NCBI GenBank assembly: GCA_946625925.1
Contig: CAMOTP010000001.1
Span: 7,179 to 71,178 of the forward strand
Reading direction: 5' to 3'
Length of the DNA: 64,000 nt
DNA from: an uncultured Alphaproteobacteria bacterium
Lineage (GTDB): Bacteria; Pseudomonadota; Alphaproteobacteria; Rs-D84
Below are positions 17,794 to 26,796 of this stretch, piece by piece. The translations under genes and the position numbers were made by a program. How positions within the stretch are numbered: the first letter of the stretch is position 1; the number at the start of each line of letters is the position of its first letter. The notes beneath the pieces were generated by a model. That model had not been told where the DNA came from, did not search any database, and was given only the letters and a program-made list of their open reading frames with translations.

Positions 17794-18345
17794 TTAGTAT
17801 TCTAATAACTTTTTTATTAAACCGTCTGGGGTGTTGTCTGCATATATTATATACGAATGGATGTCTTTGATAAATCCACATTCTTGCATGTGTACAAATA
17901 AACGGCTGAATGGTCGCCAAAAATTATTTGTATTTAAGAAAAATAATGGTTTTTTTGTTTCGCCAATTTGTTGCATTGTTAAAATGTCTGTTAATTCGTT
18001 TAATGTGCCCAGTCCGCCTGGTAAAATTATAAAGGCATCAGATTCATTAAACATTTCTGTTTTTCTTTCGTTTATAGAATCTGTCATACGTAATTCAATT
18101 TCTGTGTGAATAGGTTCTTGGAGTGCTGCAATATGTTTTGTTGATACACCCAGAATTGTACCGCCATTATCCAAAGCCGCGTTACATACAGTCCCCATTA
18201 AACCAACGTTGCCACCACCAAATATTAATTTTAAATTGTTTTGTGCTAATAATTCACCAATTCTTGCAGCATCGCGGGTGTATTGTGGGTCGGAACCGTA
18301 TTCGTGGCCACAATATACCGCGACAGAATTTATATTCCGTTTCAT
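17794..18345 (-). CDS. LOG-family (TIGR00730) nucleotide 5'-monophosphate phosphoribohydrolase
   Basis: LOG proteins cleave the N-glycosidic bond of (modified) AMP or related nucleotides; plant members activate cytokinins. The 183-residue Rossmann-like protein has both signature parts: G-G-G-N-V-G-L-M-G near residues 43-51, and the catalytic P-G-G-L-G-T-L-N-E (about 109-117). It is convergent with the HIT-YggU pair and divergent from tilS. The ribosome site AAAGGAAAAAG lies before ATG 18345. The natural bacterial substrate is not settled. Confidence 0.9.
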   Translation of the reverse strand: MKRNINSVAVYCGHEYGSDPQYTRDAARIGELLAQNNLKLIFGGGNVGLMGTVCNAALDNGGTILGVSTKHIAALQEPIHTEIELRMTDSINERKTEMFNESDAFIILPGGLGTLNELTDILTMQQIGETKKPLFFLNTNNFWRPFSRLFVHMQECGFIKDIHSYIIYADNTPDGLIKKLLEY

Positions 18346-18395
18346 TGTGTCTTTTTCCTTTATTTTTTGAAATTATATCATAAAATGTGCTTGTT

Positions 18396-19370
18396 ATGAA
18401 TCAAAAGTTTGTAGATTATATGCAAAAGTTTATAGGTAAAAAATTAGCCGTTGCAGTTAGTGGCGGTATCGATTCTATATGCTTGTTGCATTGGTGTAAA
18501 TTAGTTGGTATGAATATTGTCGCGTTGCATGTTAATCATGGATTGCGTGCCGCGGCAAGTGTTGAAACACAATATGTTTGTGATTTATGTAAAAATTTAG
18601 GTGTGCCGTGTAAAATTTTTTATTGGACAGGTGAAAAACCGACAGCCGGGTTAGAAAATGCTGCGCGCGAGGCACGTTATAAGATGATGACAGATTTTTG
18701 TCATGAAAACAATATTGATGCGTTATTGGTGGCACACCAGGCAGACGATCAAATCGAGACATTTTTGATGAATTTGGGACGTGGCAGTGGTTTGTATGGT
18801 TTGGCGGCCATGCGTCGTGAAACGGTACGTGATGGTGTAAAAATTGTTCGACCGTTGTTGGATGTGTCGCGTAAAGAGTTACGCACATGGTGTGATGATA
18901 ATAATGTGAAATATTTTATTGATGAAATGAATTCAGATCCACATTATACCAGGGTGAAAATCCGTCAAAATAGGTATTTGTTGGATGAAAAAATGGGTAT
19001 TTCAGATAACAGAATTTTATTGGCTATTGAAAATTTGGGACGCCTGCGTGATAAATTAGAGGCAGATGTTGAAGATTTGGTTCAATCTGTGGTTGATGGT
19101 AAGCGTGCTGTGTTTTCAGATGTTTTTCTATTTGACCTGAGTGGTGATATTAGGCTAAAGTTTATTGGTACACTTATTCAGACAATAGGGGGGGATAAGT
19201 ATCCGCCACGCTTGAATTCTTTGGCGGCTGCACTATCTAGATTACAGGCAAATTGCAAATTTACCCTGGGACATTGTACCTTACGTCGTTTGAATGACAA
19301 AATTTTGGTCGTACCCGAAGGTGAAAAAACAACGTTTAGGAAAAGAAGACATGAAAAACAACATATTTAA
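18396..19370 (+). CDS. tilS: tRNA(Ile)-lysidine synthetase
   Basis: TilS attaches lysine to C34 of the minor tRNA-Ile, changing it from AUG to AUA decoding. The PP-loop ATP-binding motif S-G-G-I-D-S lies at residues 22-27, and the N-type ATPase domain runs to about residue 200. The C-terminal region (to 324) is shorter than in E. coli. The ATG at 18396 is preferred over the GTG at 18387. No Shine-Dalgarno sequence is visible, and a TAAAAT -10-like hexamer ends nine bases before the ATG. It overlaps ftsH by 20 bases, a gene pair conserved in many bacteria. Confidence 0.93.
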   Translation: MNQKFVDYMQKFIGKKLAVAVSGGIDSICLLHWCKLVGMNIVALHVNHGLRAAASVETQYVCDLCKNLGVPCKIFYWTGEKPTAGLENAAREARYKMMTDFCHENNIDALLVAHQADDQIETFLMNLGRGSGLYGLAAMRRETVRDGVKIVRPLLDVSRKELRTWCDDNNVKYFIDEMNSDPHYTRVKIRQNRYLLDEKMGISDNRILLAIENLGRLRDKLEADVEDLVQSVVDGKRAVFSDVFLFDLSGDIRLKFIGTLIQTIGGDKYPPRLNSLAAALSRLQANCKFTLGHCTLRRLNDKILVVPEGEKTTFRKRRHEKQHI

Positions 19371-21282
19371 GAAAGGCGCGTCTGCAAACTGGTTTTTAGG
19401 GCTGTTTGTGGTTTTATTTTTTGTAATGGTGGCACGTGTATTATTTATTGGTACAAGTGATGTGAGTGTGCCAGGTTTAAAATCGGCAGATAATCAGGTA
19501 ACAGTGGTCAGTGATAAACCTGTCGTGTTGACTTTTTCTGATGTTTTACGCAGGGCCGAAGATATAAAAAGTATAAATATTCGTGAAAATGATGCCACAG
19601 GTGTTTTGAAAGATGGTACCAAATTTAAATCTGTTATTAGTTATGATCCTGAATTTTTGACAAAATTGTCAGAAAAAGGTGCGGTTGTTTCTATTGATTC
19701 ATCGAAAAGTACATTGGATGTTTTGGGAACTTGGTTGCCAATAATATTGACATTGCTATTTATATTCTGGATTTTCCGCGGATTACGTGGTGGTGCCGGT
19801 GGGGGACTCAGCCGGACTTTATTAGCCCAAAATCCAACCAAGGTGACAACAGGTAAACCCAAAACAACCTTTGCGGATGTGGCAGGAATTGATGCAGAAA
19901 AACAAGAGTTGATGGAAATAGTGGAATTTTTAAAGCACAAGGATAAATTCAAAGCATTGGGTGCACGTGTGCCACGCGGTGTTTTATTAGCAGGTGAACC
20001 AGGAACCGGAAAAACGTTATTGGCGCGTGCAATTGCAGGCGAGGCGAATGTCCCGTTTTTTGCAACATCGGGGAGTGATTTTTCGGGTATTATCGTTGGA
20101 TTAGGGGTCGCAAAAATAAAAGAAATGTTTGAAATGGCAAAACGAAATGCACCCTGTATTTTGTTTATTGATGAAATAGATGCTATTGGTCAAAAACGTA
20201 GTTCGCATTCCTTTAATGACCAGGACAGGGAACAAACTTTGAATCAGTTATTGATAGAAATGGATGGATTTGCAAATGAAACAGGTATTATTGTGATAGG
20301 TGCAACAAATCGTCCGGATATGTTGGATACAGCACTGTTGCGTCCAGGCCGTTTTGATAGACAGGTGCAGATTGAATTGCCGGATTTGGCAGGTCGAGAT
20401 GCCATTTTAAATTTGCATGCTAAAAAATTCAAAATTGCAGAAAGTGTTCAATTGAAAGATGTCGCCAGGGGGACAACGGGATTTTCTGGTGCAGATTTGG
20501 AAAATTTATTGAACGAGGGTGCGTTGCATGCTGTTCGTGCAGGTCATAAAGCCGTAGAACAATCTGATTTGGATGAAGCGCGTGATAAAATTTTGATGGG
20601 ACCCAAGAAAAATCGCAAGATGCGTCCCCAGGATATTAAATTAACTGCATATCACGAGGCGGGACATGCGTTCGTAAGTATGACTTATTCTGATGTGACG
20701 GACCCGATACACAAGGCGACAATTGTTCCGCGTGGACGTGCGTTGGGTATGGTGCAGCATTTACCTATTGATGATAAAGTATCTATGACATTGGCCGAGG
20801 TGCGGGCTAATTTAGCTGTGGATTTGGCTGGTCGTGCGGCCGAGGAAATATTCTTTGGTGCTGATAAAATTACAACTGGTGCGGAAAGTGATATTGAGAT
20901 GGCAACCAGATTGGCACGTTATTCAATTACTACGGCTGGTTTGTCACCAAAATTGGGGTTGGCTGCAATAAAGCAGATGGCTTCATTTGGAACGCGTGGT
21001 CAGTTAGAAAATGCATCTGAACAGACAGCGCAAATGGTCGATGCGGAAATTAGAAATTGGCTGGATAAGGCACATGCTGATGCTGTTAAAATTTTAACTA
21101 AAAATAAGAAAACTGTGGAAAAATTGGCAGACGAATTGTTAAAGCGTGAAACTTTGACCGGCGAAGAAATCAAAGAAATTGTGTTCGGTAAGAAAAAATC
21201 TGAAACACATGCAAAGGTAAAAAAAGAAACAAAAAAGGTTTCCAGTCGTGTTACAGCAGGACGCAAAAAATCAACAAAATAA
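19351..21282 (+). CDS. ftsH: ATP-dependent zinc metalloprotease FtsH, divergent pore loop
   Basis: A membrane-bound hexameric AAA+ protease for damaged membrane proteins and regulators. The 643-residue protein has two membrane segments (about residues 14-32 and 118-136) around a periplasmic domain. Walker A is G-E-P-G-T-G-K-T at 215-222, Walker B is L-F-I-D-E-I-D, and the second region of homology reads G-A-T-N-R-P-D and R-P-G-R-F-D-R. The zinc site is H-E-A-G-H (435-439) with Asp514 as third ligand. Oddly, the pore-loop aromatic of the usual M-F-V-G-V-G is replaced: residues 247-252 read I-I-V-G-L-G. The start at 19351 follows AGGAAAAGAAG. The tail is Lys-rich. Confidence 0.95.
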   Translation: MKNNIFKKGASANWFLGLFVVLFFVMVARVLFIGTSDVSVPGLKSADNQVTVVSDKPVVLTFSDVLRRAEDIKSINIRENDATGVLKDGTKFKSVISYDPEFLTKLSEKGAVVSIDSSKSTLDVLGTWLPIILTLLFIFWIFRGLRGGAGGGLSRTLLAQNPTKVTTGKPKTTFADVAGIDAEKQELMEIVEFLKHKDKFKALGARVPRGVLLAGEPGTGKTLLARAIAGEANVPFFATSGSDFSGIIVGLGVAKIKEMFEMAKRNAPCILFIDEIDAIGQKRSSHSFNDQDREQTLNQLLIEMDGFANETGIIVIGATNRPDMLDTALLRPGRFDRQVQIELPDLAGRDAILNLHAKKFKIAESVQLKDVARGTTGFSGADLENLLNEGALHAVRAGHKAVEQSDLDEARDKILMGPKKNRKMRPQDIKLTAYHEAGHAFVSMTYSDVTDPIHKATIVPRGRALGMVQHLPIDDKVSMTLAEVRANLAVDLAGRAAEEIFFGADKITTGAESDIEMATRLARYSITTAGLSPKLGLAAIKQMASFGTRGQLENASEQTAQMVDAEIRNWLDKAHADAVKILTKNKKTVEKLADELLKRETLTGEEIKEIVFGKKKSETHAKVKKETKKVSSRVTAGRKKSTK

Positions 21283-21286
21283 CAAT

Positions 21287-21916
21287 GTGCAATTCGAGTT
21301 GTTGCATATGGCACCGGAATTTACGAATTCTGTTCTGGTGTTTTGTGGTGATGATTGTGTGATTTTTGATGCGTGGGGACGGGCAGACGATTGGATGCGA
21401 TTGTTAAAAAGCCGTGGATTGAATTTAAAGGCTATTTATTCTACGCATGGACATCCTGATCATATTGTGGCTGCGCCAGATTTGGTGTTTGCAACAGGTG
21501 CACGGTGGTTTTTAAATAGTGCTGATTTTGGTTTGTTGGGCTGGGGAAATGAAATTCTGCAAGAATTTGGGTTAAAACCAATTACACCTGGGATTGTGCC
21601 GGATGCATTGGTCGTTGATAAAATAGAAATACTGCCGAATGTTTTTGTGGATGTGATTTCAATGCCAGGACATTCTATGGGATCGGTTGCGTTTTATTTT
21701 GCAAATATGGGTTTGTGTTTGGTTGGAGATTCTATATTTTCTGATTCTGTGGGGCGAACAGATTTGCCTGGGGGCGATATGCATTTGTTGCAACAATCTA
21801 TATCCAGGTTTTATAGTTTGAATTTGCCAGATTATACAACAGTTATCCCTGGACATGGCGATATAACAACAATTCAAAATTTAAAAGAAACCAATCCTTG
21901 GTTTAAGTTGGGGTAA
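21287..21916 (+). CDS. Metallo-beta-lactamase-fold hydrolase, glyoxalase II-like
   Basis: The 209-residue protein has the MBL zinc motif T-H-G-H-P-D-H (about residues 45-51), G-H-S-M-G-S-V, the G-D-S-I-F bridging Asp and a final P-G-H-G-D. This is the order seen in small glyoxalase II-like and RNase-Z-superfamily hydrolases; substrate is unknown (a thioester or related compound is possible). The start is uncertain: GTG 21287 lies five bases after the ftsH stop, while GTG 21248 would overlap ftsH and has a weak AAAGG upstream. It probably belongs to the tilS-ftsH transcript. prmC converges on it with a gap of only five bases. Confidence 0.85.
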   Translation: MQFELLHMAPEFTNSVLVFCGDDCVIFDAWGRADDWMRLLKSRGLNLKAIYSTHGHPDHIVAAPDLVFATGARWFLNSADFGLLGWGNEILQEFGLKPITPGIVPDALVVDKIEILPNVFVDVISMPGHSMGSVAFYFANMGLCLVGDSIFSDSVGRTDLPGGDMHLLQQSISRFYSLNLPDYTTVIPGHGDITTIQNLKETNPWFKLG

Positions 21917-21921
21917 TATCG

Positions 21922-22695
21922 TTATATATTTTCAAATATTAAAACACGAACAATTCCACCCAAATCAGTTGCAGAATTTACAAATTTCCAATTTTCATGT
22001 TCAAAAATTTTTTGAACGTCGGATTCCATATCAATCCCAATTTCTATATAAATACGTCCACAATTTTTTAACCAATTTTTTGCGTTTTTTGCGATGTGTT
22101 CGTATGCGGATAGTCCATTATTTTTTGCAAATAGTGCCATTTTTGGGTCATGCATCGCCCCACAATCGACACGAGTATCATCAGGTGCAATGTATGGTGG
22201 GTTTGATACAATTACATCAAAAGTTTTATTTGGTAAAATTGTTGGATTTTCAAAATCACCACGTTTTATAATTATTTTGTCGTTCAAGTTTAATGTTTTT
22301 ATATTTCTATGTGCCACATGTAATGCACGAAATGATTTTTCCAGTGCAACACCAGATGCATTTATATTTTTTGCAATAGCGCAAATTATACAGCCTGTTC
22401 CTGTTCCCAGGTCCGCGATTTCAATATGTTTTGCACGTTTATAATCGTTGATGACACACGCAACCAATGTTTCTGTATCAGGTCGCGGGTCCAGAGTATA
22501 TTTGTTTGTATAAAATTTTAATCCATAAAACCATTTATTATGGATTATTTTTGCAACAGGCACATTTGCACGTAGTTGACGTGATATGTACCATAATTTT
22601 AATCTGGACATATTAGGTATGGCATCGGTAATAATTCTGGCAATATGTGGTCCAGATATTTTTGATAAAATTGTGAATGCTTGATTTGTTGTCAT
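21922..22695 (-). CDS. prmC: Release factor glutamine methyltransferase
   Basis: PrmC methylates the glutamine of the GGQ motif of RF1 and RF2. The 257-residue protein shows the SAM-binding motif D-L-G-T-G-T-G-C (about residues 106-113) and the diagnostic N-P-P-Y catalytic motif (about 172-175), then I-A-P-D-D. The helical N-terminal domain is present. Its 5' end overlaps the promoter of the divergent M23 peptidase gene. RF2, its likely substrate, is encoded at 33-1107. Confidence 0.93.
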   Translation of the reverse strand: MTTNQAFTILSKISGPHIARIITDAIPNMSRLKLWYISRQLRANVPVAKIIHNKWFYGLKFYTNKYTLDPRPDTETLVACVINDYKRAKHIEIADLGTGTGCIICAIAKNINASGVALEKSFRALHVAHRNIKTLNLNDKIIIKRGDFENPTILPNKTFDVIVSNPPYIAPDDTRVDCGAMHDPKMALFAKNNGLSAYEHIAKNAKNWLKNCGRIYIEIGIDMESDVQKIFEHENWKFVNSATDLGGIVRVLIFENI

Positions 22696-22709
22696 AAATT
22701 TATTATAAT
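22681..22709 (+). promoter_or_regulatory. Promoter of the M23 peptidase gene
   Basis: TTGATT (22681-22686), a 17-bp spacer and TATAAT (22704-22709). Only seven bases separate the -10 from the ATG at 22717, so the transcript should begin at the start codon (leaderless). No ribosome site is present. Confidence 0.75.
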
Positions 22710-22716
22710 ACGGGTT

Positions 22717-23979
22717 ATGAAAAAAGTAAAAGAATATCTGAATACAAATGTATTAACCAAGATTGTTATCGCGTTGGCGGTTTTGTTGACGTTGGTTGCT
22801 TTGTTTTTGCTTATCACGCGCAGTGCACCGATTTCCGGGGATAAAGATTTCAATTCTGATAGTTGCAAAACGGTTGTTGTTGTATCGGCTGGTGACACAT
22901 TGTCAGGATTGCTGTCCAAGCAGGGATTGTCACATAATCAGATAAATGAAATTGTTAAGGTATTAAAATCTGGGGCTGGGATTACAGGTTTGCGTGCAGA
23001 TAGGGATAAAATTGAATTTTTGCGTAATAATGACGAATCGCCTGTAAATAAAATAGTTGTTATTCCATCGCCATGGCGTCAGGTCGAATTGACTTGTGAT
23101 AATGCTGGTGCATGGAAATGCAATACCATTGATATAGAACGTGATACCCGTGCAGTGTATAAATCAGGTGTGATTTTAGATGGGGATAGTTTTTATTTGG
23201 CTGGAATGCGTGCAGGAATTCCTGCTGGAATTTTGGCAGATGTTTATGATTTGTTGGCTTTTGAAATGGACTTTGAACGTGATGTTCGGGCCGGACAAAA
23301 GTTTTCTGTATTATACGAAGAAAATTTTTCATCAGGTGCCAAGGTTGATAATGGTAATGTGTTGGCCGTTTCTTTTGATGCGTTGCGTGGTAATGTCAAA
23401 ATGTATCGTTTCAAAAAGAAAGATGGTACGACTGGATATTATGATGAAAAGGGTAATGGGGCAATTAAGTCTTTGAAGAGAACGCCTATTAATAATGCAA
23501 AAGTGACCAGTAGTTTTTCAACCAGACGTAAACATCCTGTGTTGGGATTTACACGTGCACACAAAGGTGTTGATTTCCGTGCTGCAACGGGAACACCAAT
23601 TCCGGCAGCTGGGGCGGGGCGCGTTGTTAAACGTGGTTATAATAGTGGACATGGTAATTTTGTTCGTATTCGTCATAATGGATCTTTTGAAACATTATAT
23701 GCACATATGTCAAAATTTAAAAGTGGGGTTAATGTTGGTACCACTGTTCGTCAGGGACAAACAATAGGATTTGTTGGATCAACAGGATTATCTACGGGGC
23801 CACACTTGCATTACGAAATTATCAAAGATGGCAAGCATGTAAATCCTTTGACGGTAAAATTGCCTGCGATAAACAATTTGGACGAGGCTAACAAGACAAA
23901 ATTTTTAGAATATCGTCATGCATTAGATGAAGGAATCGAATATTTAAGTGAACATCCAAATATGTTTATTGTGTTGTAA
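22717..23979 (+). CDS. Membrane-anchored M23 (LytM-type) peptidase
   Basis: A peptidoglycan endopeptidase or LytM-type activator. The 420-residue protein has an N-terminal membrane segment (about residues 13-33). A LysM-like/OapA-like region (A-G-D-T-L-S-G-L-L, about 58-66) and a beta-rich middle follow. The C-terminal M23 domain shows H-K-G-V-D-F (first zinc His and Asp, about residues 287-292), Y-A-H-M and G-P-H-L-H-Y-E. All the M23 zinc and catalytic residues are therefore present and it may be an active endopeptidase, like MepM. It is divergent from prmC and followed by a strong terminator. Confidence 0.9.
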   Translation: MKKVKEYLNTNVLTKIVIALAVLLTLVALFLLITRSAPISGDKDFNSDSCKTVVVVSAGDTLSGLLSKQGLSHNQINEIVKVLKSGAGITGLRADRDKIEFLRNNDESPVNKIVVIPSPWRQVELTCDNAGAWKCNTIDIERDTRAVYKSGVILDGDSFYLAGMRAGIPAGILADVYDLLAFEMDFERDVRAGQKFSVLYEENFSSGAKVDNGNVLAVSFDALRGNVKMYRFKKKDGTTGYYDEKGNGAIKSLKRTPINNAKVTSSFSTRRKHPVLGFTRAHKGVDFRAATGTPIPAAGAGRVVKRGYNSGHGNFVRIRHNGSFETLYAHMSKFKSGVNVGTTVRQGQTIGFVGSTGLSTGPHLHYEIIKDGKHVNPLTVKLPAINNLDEANKTKFLEYRHALDEGIEYLSEHPNMFIVL

Positions 23980-23982
23980 TTT

Positions 23983-24008
23983 AATCCCGCAAAAGCGGGA
24001 TTTTTTTT
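23983..24008 (+). terminator. Terminator of the M23 peptidase gene
   Basis: AATCCCGC and GCGGGATT pair across AAAA, then a run of T. Confidence 0.92.
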
Positions 24009-24076
24009 AAGAATATGTGCCTGTGGTATGCATAAGTGGTGTGTTGTATAATTCAAAGTATAAAAAGGGGGAATTA

Positions 24077-24559
24077 ATGAAATCTTTTTTTACTTTAGTT
24101 ATAGCAATACTTATTTCTTTTATTCCAGGTGCAATAGGGGTATTGTTTACCCCGGTAACTGGACATACAGACATGTGGTTCAATTCTTTGACCCAATCTG
24201 CACTGACACCGGCACCGATTGTGTTTAGTATTGCCTGGACCATACTTTATACTTTGTTGGGTATCGCGTTGTATTTGGTGTGGAAAACAAAGCGCGAAGA
24301 TGCACGTGCGTGGGTTGGTGCGTCTGAATGGTTGTTCTTTTTCCAGATGGTATTAAACGCATTATGGAGTTATGTGTTCTTTGGTTTGCACAGACCAATG
24401 TTAGCGGTGTTTGTGTTGGCGGGTTTAATTCTTGTCACGTTATATATGGCACGTGAATTTGAAAAAGTTAGTCGAGCAGCATACTTTTTAGTATGGCCAT
24501 ATATTGCATGGTTGTTGTTTGCGTTTTACCTAAATGGGGTTATTGCGTGTCTGAATTAA
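24077..24559 (+). CDS. tspO: TspO/MBR family membrane protein
   Basis: TspO proteins bind porphyrins and sterols and act as outer-membrane or stress sensors in bacteria. The 160-residue protein has five predicted membrane segments and the family features: an early P-G-x-I-G, a first-loop W-F-N-S-L and the W-T-I-L-Y-T-L-L-G-I-A segment. The second half reads N-A-L-W-S-Y-V-F-F-G. The start at 24077 follows GGGGGAAT. Its end overlaps the convergent DivIC/FtsB-like gene by four bases. Confidence 0.9.
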   Translation: MKSFFTLVIAILISFIPGAIGVLFTPVTGHTDMWFNSLTQSALTPAPIVFSIAWTILYTLLGIALYLVWKTKREDARAWVGASEWLFFFQMVLNALWSYVFFGLHRPMLAVFVLAGLILVTLYMAREFEKVSRAAYFLVWPYIAWLLFAFYLNGVIACLN

Positions 24560-24891
24560 ATCTTTAAAATTTTTGTTTTGGCGTCGCCCATGTTTAACCG
24601 TTTCAGTCCCAGTTCTTCGATGTAGTCGGGACTGTTTTTTTGGACTAAATCAATATGTTTTTGCAATTGTTCCAGTTTTGTTTGTTCTTGGATTAATTGT
24701 TCTTGGGCGGAATTCAAACGCCATATGTTAACAATAAAACCTTGGAGTGTGGTTTTTCCTGTAAAGATACCAATAGACCAAAATACAGCTACGATGGTTA
24801 AAAAAACACCGACCTTGCCATGAAAACCGGCAACCCATGCGCGACCCATAAATGCAAATAAATTTTTGATTTTCTCTTTCATACGTGTCAT
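24556..24891 (-). CDS. DivIC/FtsB-like septum formation initiator protein
   Basis: A 111-residue bitopic protein with a short cytoplasmic N-terminus, one membrane helix (about residues 27-44), a coiled coil (about 60-85) and the family ending S-P-D-Y-I-E-E-L-G-L-K-R-L. FtsB/DivIC proteins form the divisome core with FtsL and FtsQ. The usual eno-ftsB neighbourhood is absent. The gene is convergent with tspO and divergent from dusB. Confidence 0.78.
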   Translation of the reverse strand: MTRMKEKIKNLFAFMGRAWVAGFHGKVGVFLTIVAVFWSIGIFTGKTTLQGFIVNIWRLNSAQEQLIQEQTKLEQLQKHIDLVQKNSPDYIEELGLKRLNMGDAKTKILKI

Positions 24892-24901
24892 TATATCATA
24901 A

Positions 24902-25822
24902 ATGTTTGAAAAAAATAATCTTTTTGTTGCACCTCTTGCTGGAATTACAGATAGACCGTTTCGGTCTATGGTGCGCCAGTTTTCGCCTGATGTATCGTTG
25001 GTGACGGAAATGATTTCGTGTCATTCGTTGGTTGAACAACATAAAAATTGCCCAAGAAATTTTGATAGGTATGATGATGAAGGAAATATAGGAACACAAA
25101 TTTTTGGCGCTGATGTTAATTTGATGGCTGATGCTGCACGAATTTTACAAGATAATGGCGCAAAATGGATTGATATAAATATGGGGTGCCCTGTGCCCAA
25201 GGTCGCAACGCGTGCTGGTGCAGGGGCTTTTTTAATGCGTAATCATAAATTAGCAGGGGATATTATGCGTGCAGTTGTGCGTGCAGTTGATATTCCTGTG
25301 TCTGTTAAAACAAGATTAGGTTGGGACAGTGCCAATGTTGATTGGCGTGAACTGGTGGATATTGCCGCAGATTCTGGGGTCGCATTTGTTGCTTTACATG
25401 GTCGGACACGTGCTGCTGGATATACGGGTGCTGCGGTACATCCAGATGTAAAAGATTGTCCGATACCTGTTATTGCCAATGGTGATATAAAAACACAGGA
25501 CGATGTAATACAGATGGAAAAATTGGGGTATGCCGGGGTTATGGTTGGACGTGCTATGTTGGGTGCACCGTGGAAGTTAGAAGAAATTACAGGTGGCACA
25601 AAATCAATAGATTTAGGCAAGATTGTATTACAACATTTGAATTTGGTTATTGATTATTATGGTGCACGTACAGGTGTTCCTTTATTTAGAAAACATGCTG
25701 CGTGGTATTCTGCAGGATTGCCTGGTGCCAGTGCTTTTCGTGTGGCTGTTAATCAGATTACAGATGAAAAGGAATTAAAAGATAAAATATCTGAATTTTG
25801 GGGTTGCGTTGCGGAAATATAA
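24902..25822 (+). CDS. dusB: tRNA-dihydrouridine synthase
   Basis: Reduces specific uridines in the tRNA D-loop using FMN and NADPH. The 306-residue TIM barrel has A-P-L-A-G-I-T-D-R-P-F (about residues 11-21), then N-M-G-C-P-V-P-K with the catalytic Cys (about 98-105). K-T-R-L-G-W and H-G-R-T-R-A follow, then N-G-D-I-K for phosphate binding. It most resembles DusB. It has no Shine-Dalgarno sequence, and a possible TTGATT-N17-CATTAT promoter ends seven bases before the ATG. The rodZ-like gene follows. Confidence 0.93.
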   Translation: MFEKNNLFVAPLAGITDRPFRSMVRQFSPDVSLVTEMISCHSLVEQHKNCPRNFDRYDDEGNIGTQIFGADVNLMADAARILQDNGAKWIDINMGCPVPKVATRAGAGAFLMRNHKLAGDIMRAVVRAVDIPVSVKTRLGWDSANVDWRELVDIAADSGVAFVALHGRTRAAGYTGAAVHPDVKDCPIPVIANGDIKTQDDVIQMEKLGYAGVMVGRAMLGAPWKLEEITGGTKSIDLGKIVLQHLNLVIDYYGARTGVPLFRKHAAWYSAGLPGASAFRVAVNQITDEKELKDKISEFWGCVAEI

Positions 25823-25867
25823 CGGTATCATATAGGTAAAACTAACTGTATCCAAAGGGTGTATAAT

Positions 25868-26719
25868 ATGAACGAAGAAAAAATTGTTGAAAAAAAGGTA
25901 GAGTTGACTGCGGGTGATATGTTGCGTAATGCACGTACCCAGGGGCGCAGAAAACGTGAAATTAGCACAATCGCAAAACAGTTGTGTATATCAGAAGAAT
26001 TTTTAGAGGCTTTGGAAAATTGTGATTATAAAAAGATTCCTGAAATTGTTTATGTTTTGGGTTTTGCTAGAAATTATGCTATGGAATTAGGTTTGGATCC
26101 TGATGAAATTGTTAACAAGATAAAATCTGAATTGGGAATTGAACCAGAATGTGAAACGCCAATCACAAATGATGATTTAGAGGAACGTAATAAGAATTCT
26201 GAATTCAAGGCAAAAATGCAAGAATGGATGCGTGTATCTATTGAATATGTGCGCAACCATTGGTTATGGTTTGCTATTGGTGGTGGTATTATCGTTTTGG
26301 CAATGTTGGTGGTAATTATCTTTGGCGGTTCAGGAACAGATACAAATGTTGAAGATACGGCTAAAAAAACAGTGGTTGAACAAACTGCACCAGCGGTTCA
26401 GGAACCTGTGTACAATATTCCTGTGCGTGAACGTTTCGGCAAGGAAAATATGGCCAAAGCCAAGGTTGTTATCCAGGCTATTGAAGATTCTTATGTCGGT
26501 GTCGAAGATTCCAAAGGTCGTGCAGTATTTGGAAAAACTTTGGTTGCAGGTGATGTTTATTATGTGCCTGTGTCTGACAAGTACAAGGCAAAATTTGGTA
26601 ATGCTGGTGGTGTCGATATTTGGGTTGATGGTGTTTTGGCTCCCAAGGTTGGCGCAAATAAAACATCTAAAAAAGATGTTTCGTTGAATCCAGAAAGTTT
26701 AATGAAAAAATCAAAATAA
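25868..26719 (+). CDS. rodZ: RodZ-like helix-turn-helix membrane protein
   Basis: RodZ links MreB filaments to the membrane to keep rod shape. The 283-residue protein has an N-terminal HTH_25 domain (about residues 18-85), with the I-A-K-Q-L-C-I-S-E-E-F-L-E-A-L-E pattern. A single membrane helix follows near 137-157. The periplasmic C-terminal domain is DUF4115-like (I-Q-A-I-E-D-S-Y-V-G-V, about 200-210). ATG 25868 follows AAAGGG; a GTG three codons earlier is less likely. It is followed by a long perfect hairpin terminator. Confidence 0.88.
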   Translation: MNEEKIVEKKVELTAGDMLRNARTQGRRKREISTIAKQLCISEEFLEALENCDYKKIPEIVYVLGFARNYAMELGLDPDEIVNKIKSELGIEPECETPITNDDLEERNKNSEFKAKMQEWMRVSIEYVRNHWLWFAIGGGIIVLAMLVVIIFGGSGTDTNVEDTAKKTVVEQTAPAVQEPVYNIPVRERFGKENMAKAKVVIQAIEDSYVGVEDSKGRAVFGKTLVAGDVYYVPVSDKYKAKFGNAGGVDIWVDGVLAPKVGANKTSKKDVSLNPESLMKKSK

Positions 26720-26730
26720 AAAAGTAATTT

Positions 26731-26770
26731 AGGTGTAATGATTTTTTTCATTACACCTGTTGTTTTTTTT
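26731..26770 (+). terminator. Terminator after rodZ
   Basis: An 11-bp perfect stem, AGGTGTAATGA / TCATTACACCT, with a T loop, then a T-rich tract. The -35 of the uvrA promoter (TTGTTT at 26760) lies right in its tail. Confidence 0.9.
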
Positions 26771-26796
26771 AATAATTTGTTTATATTTAGTTCGTC

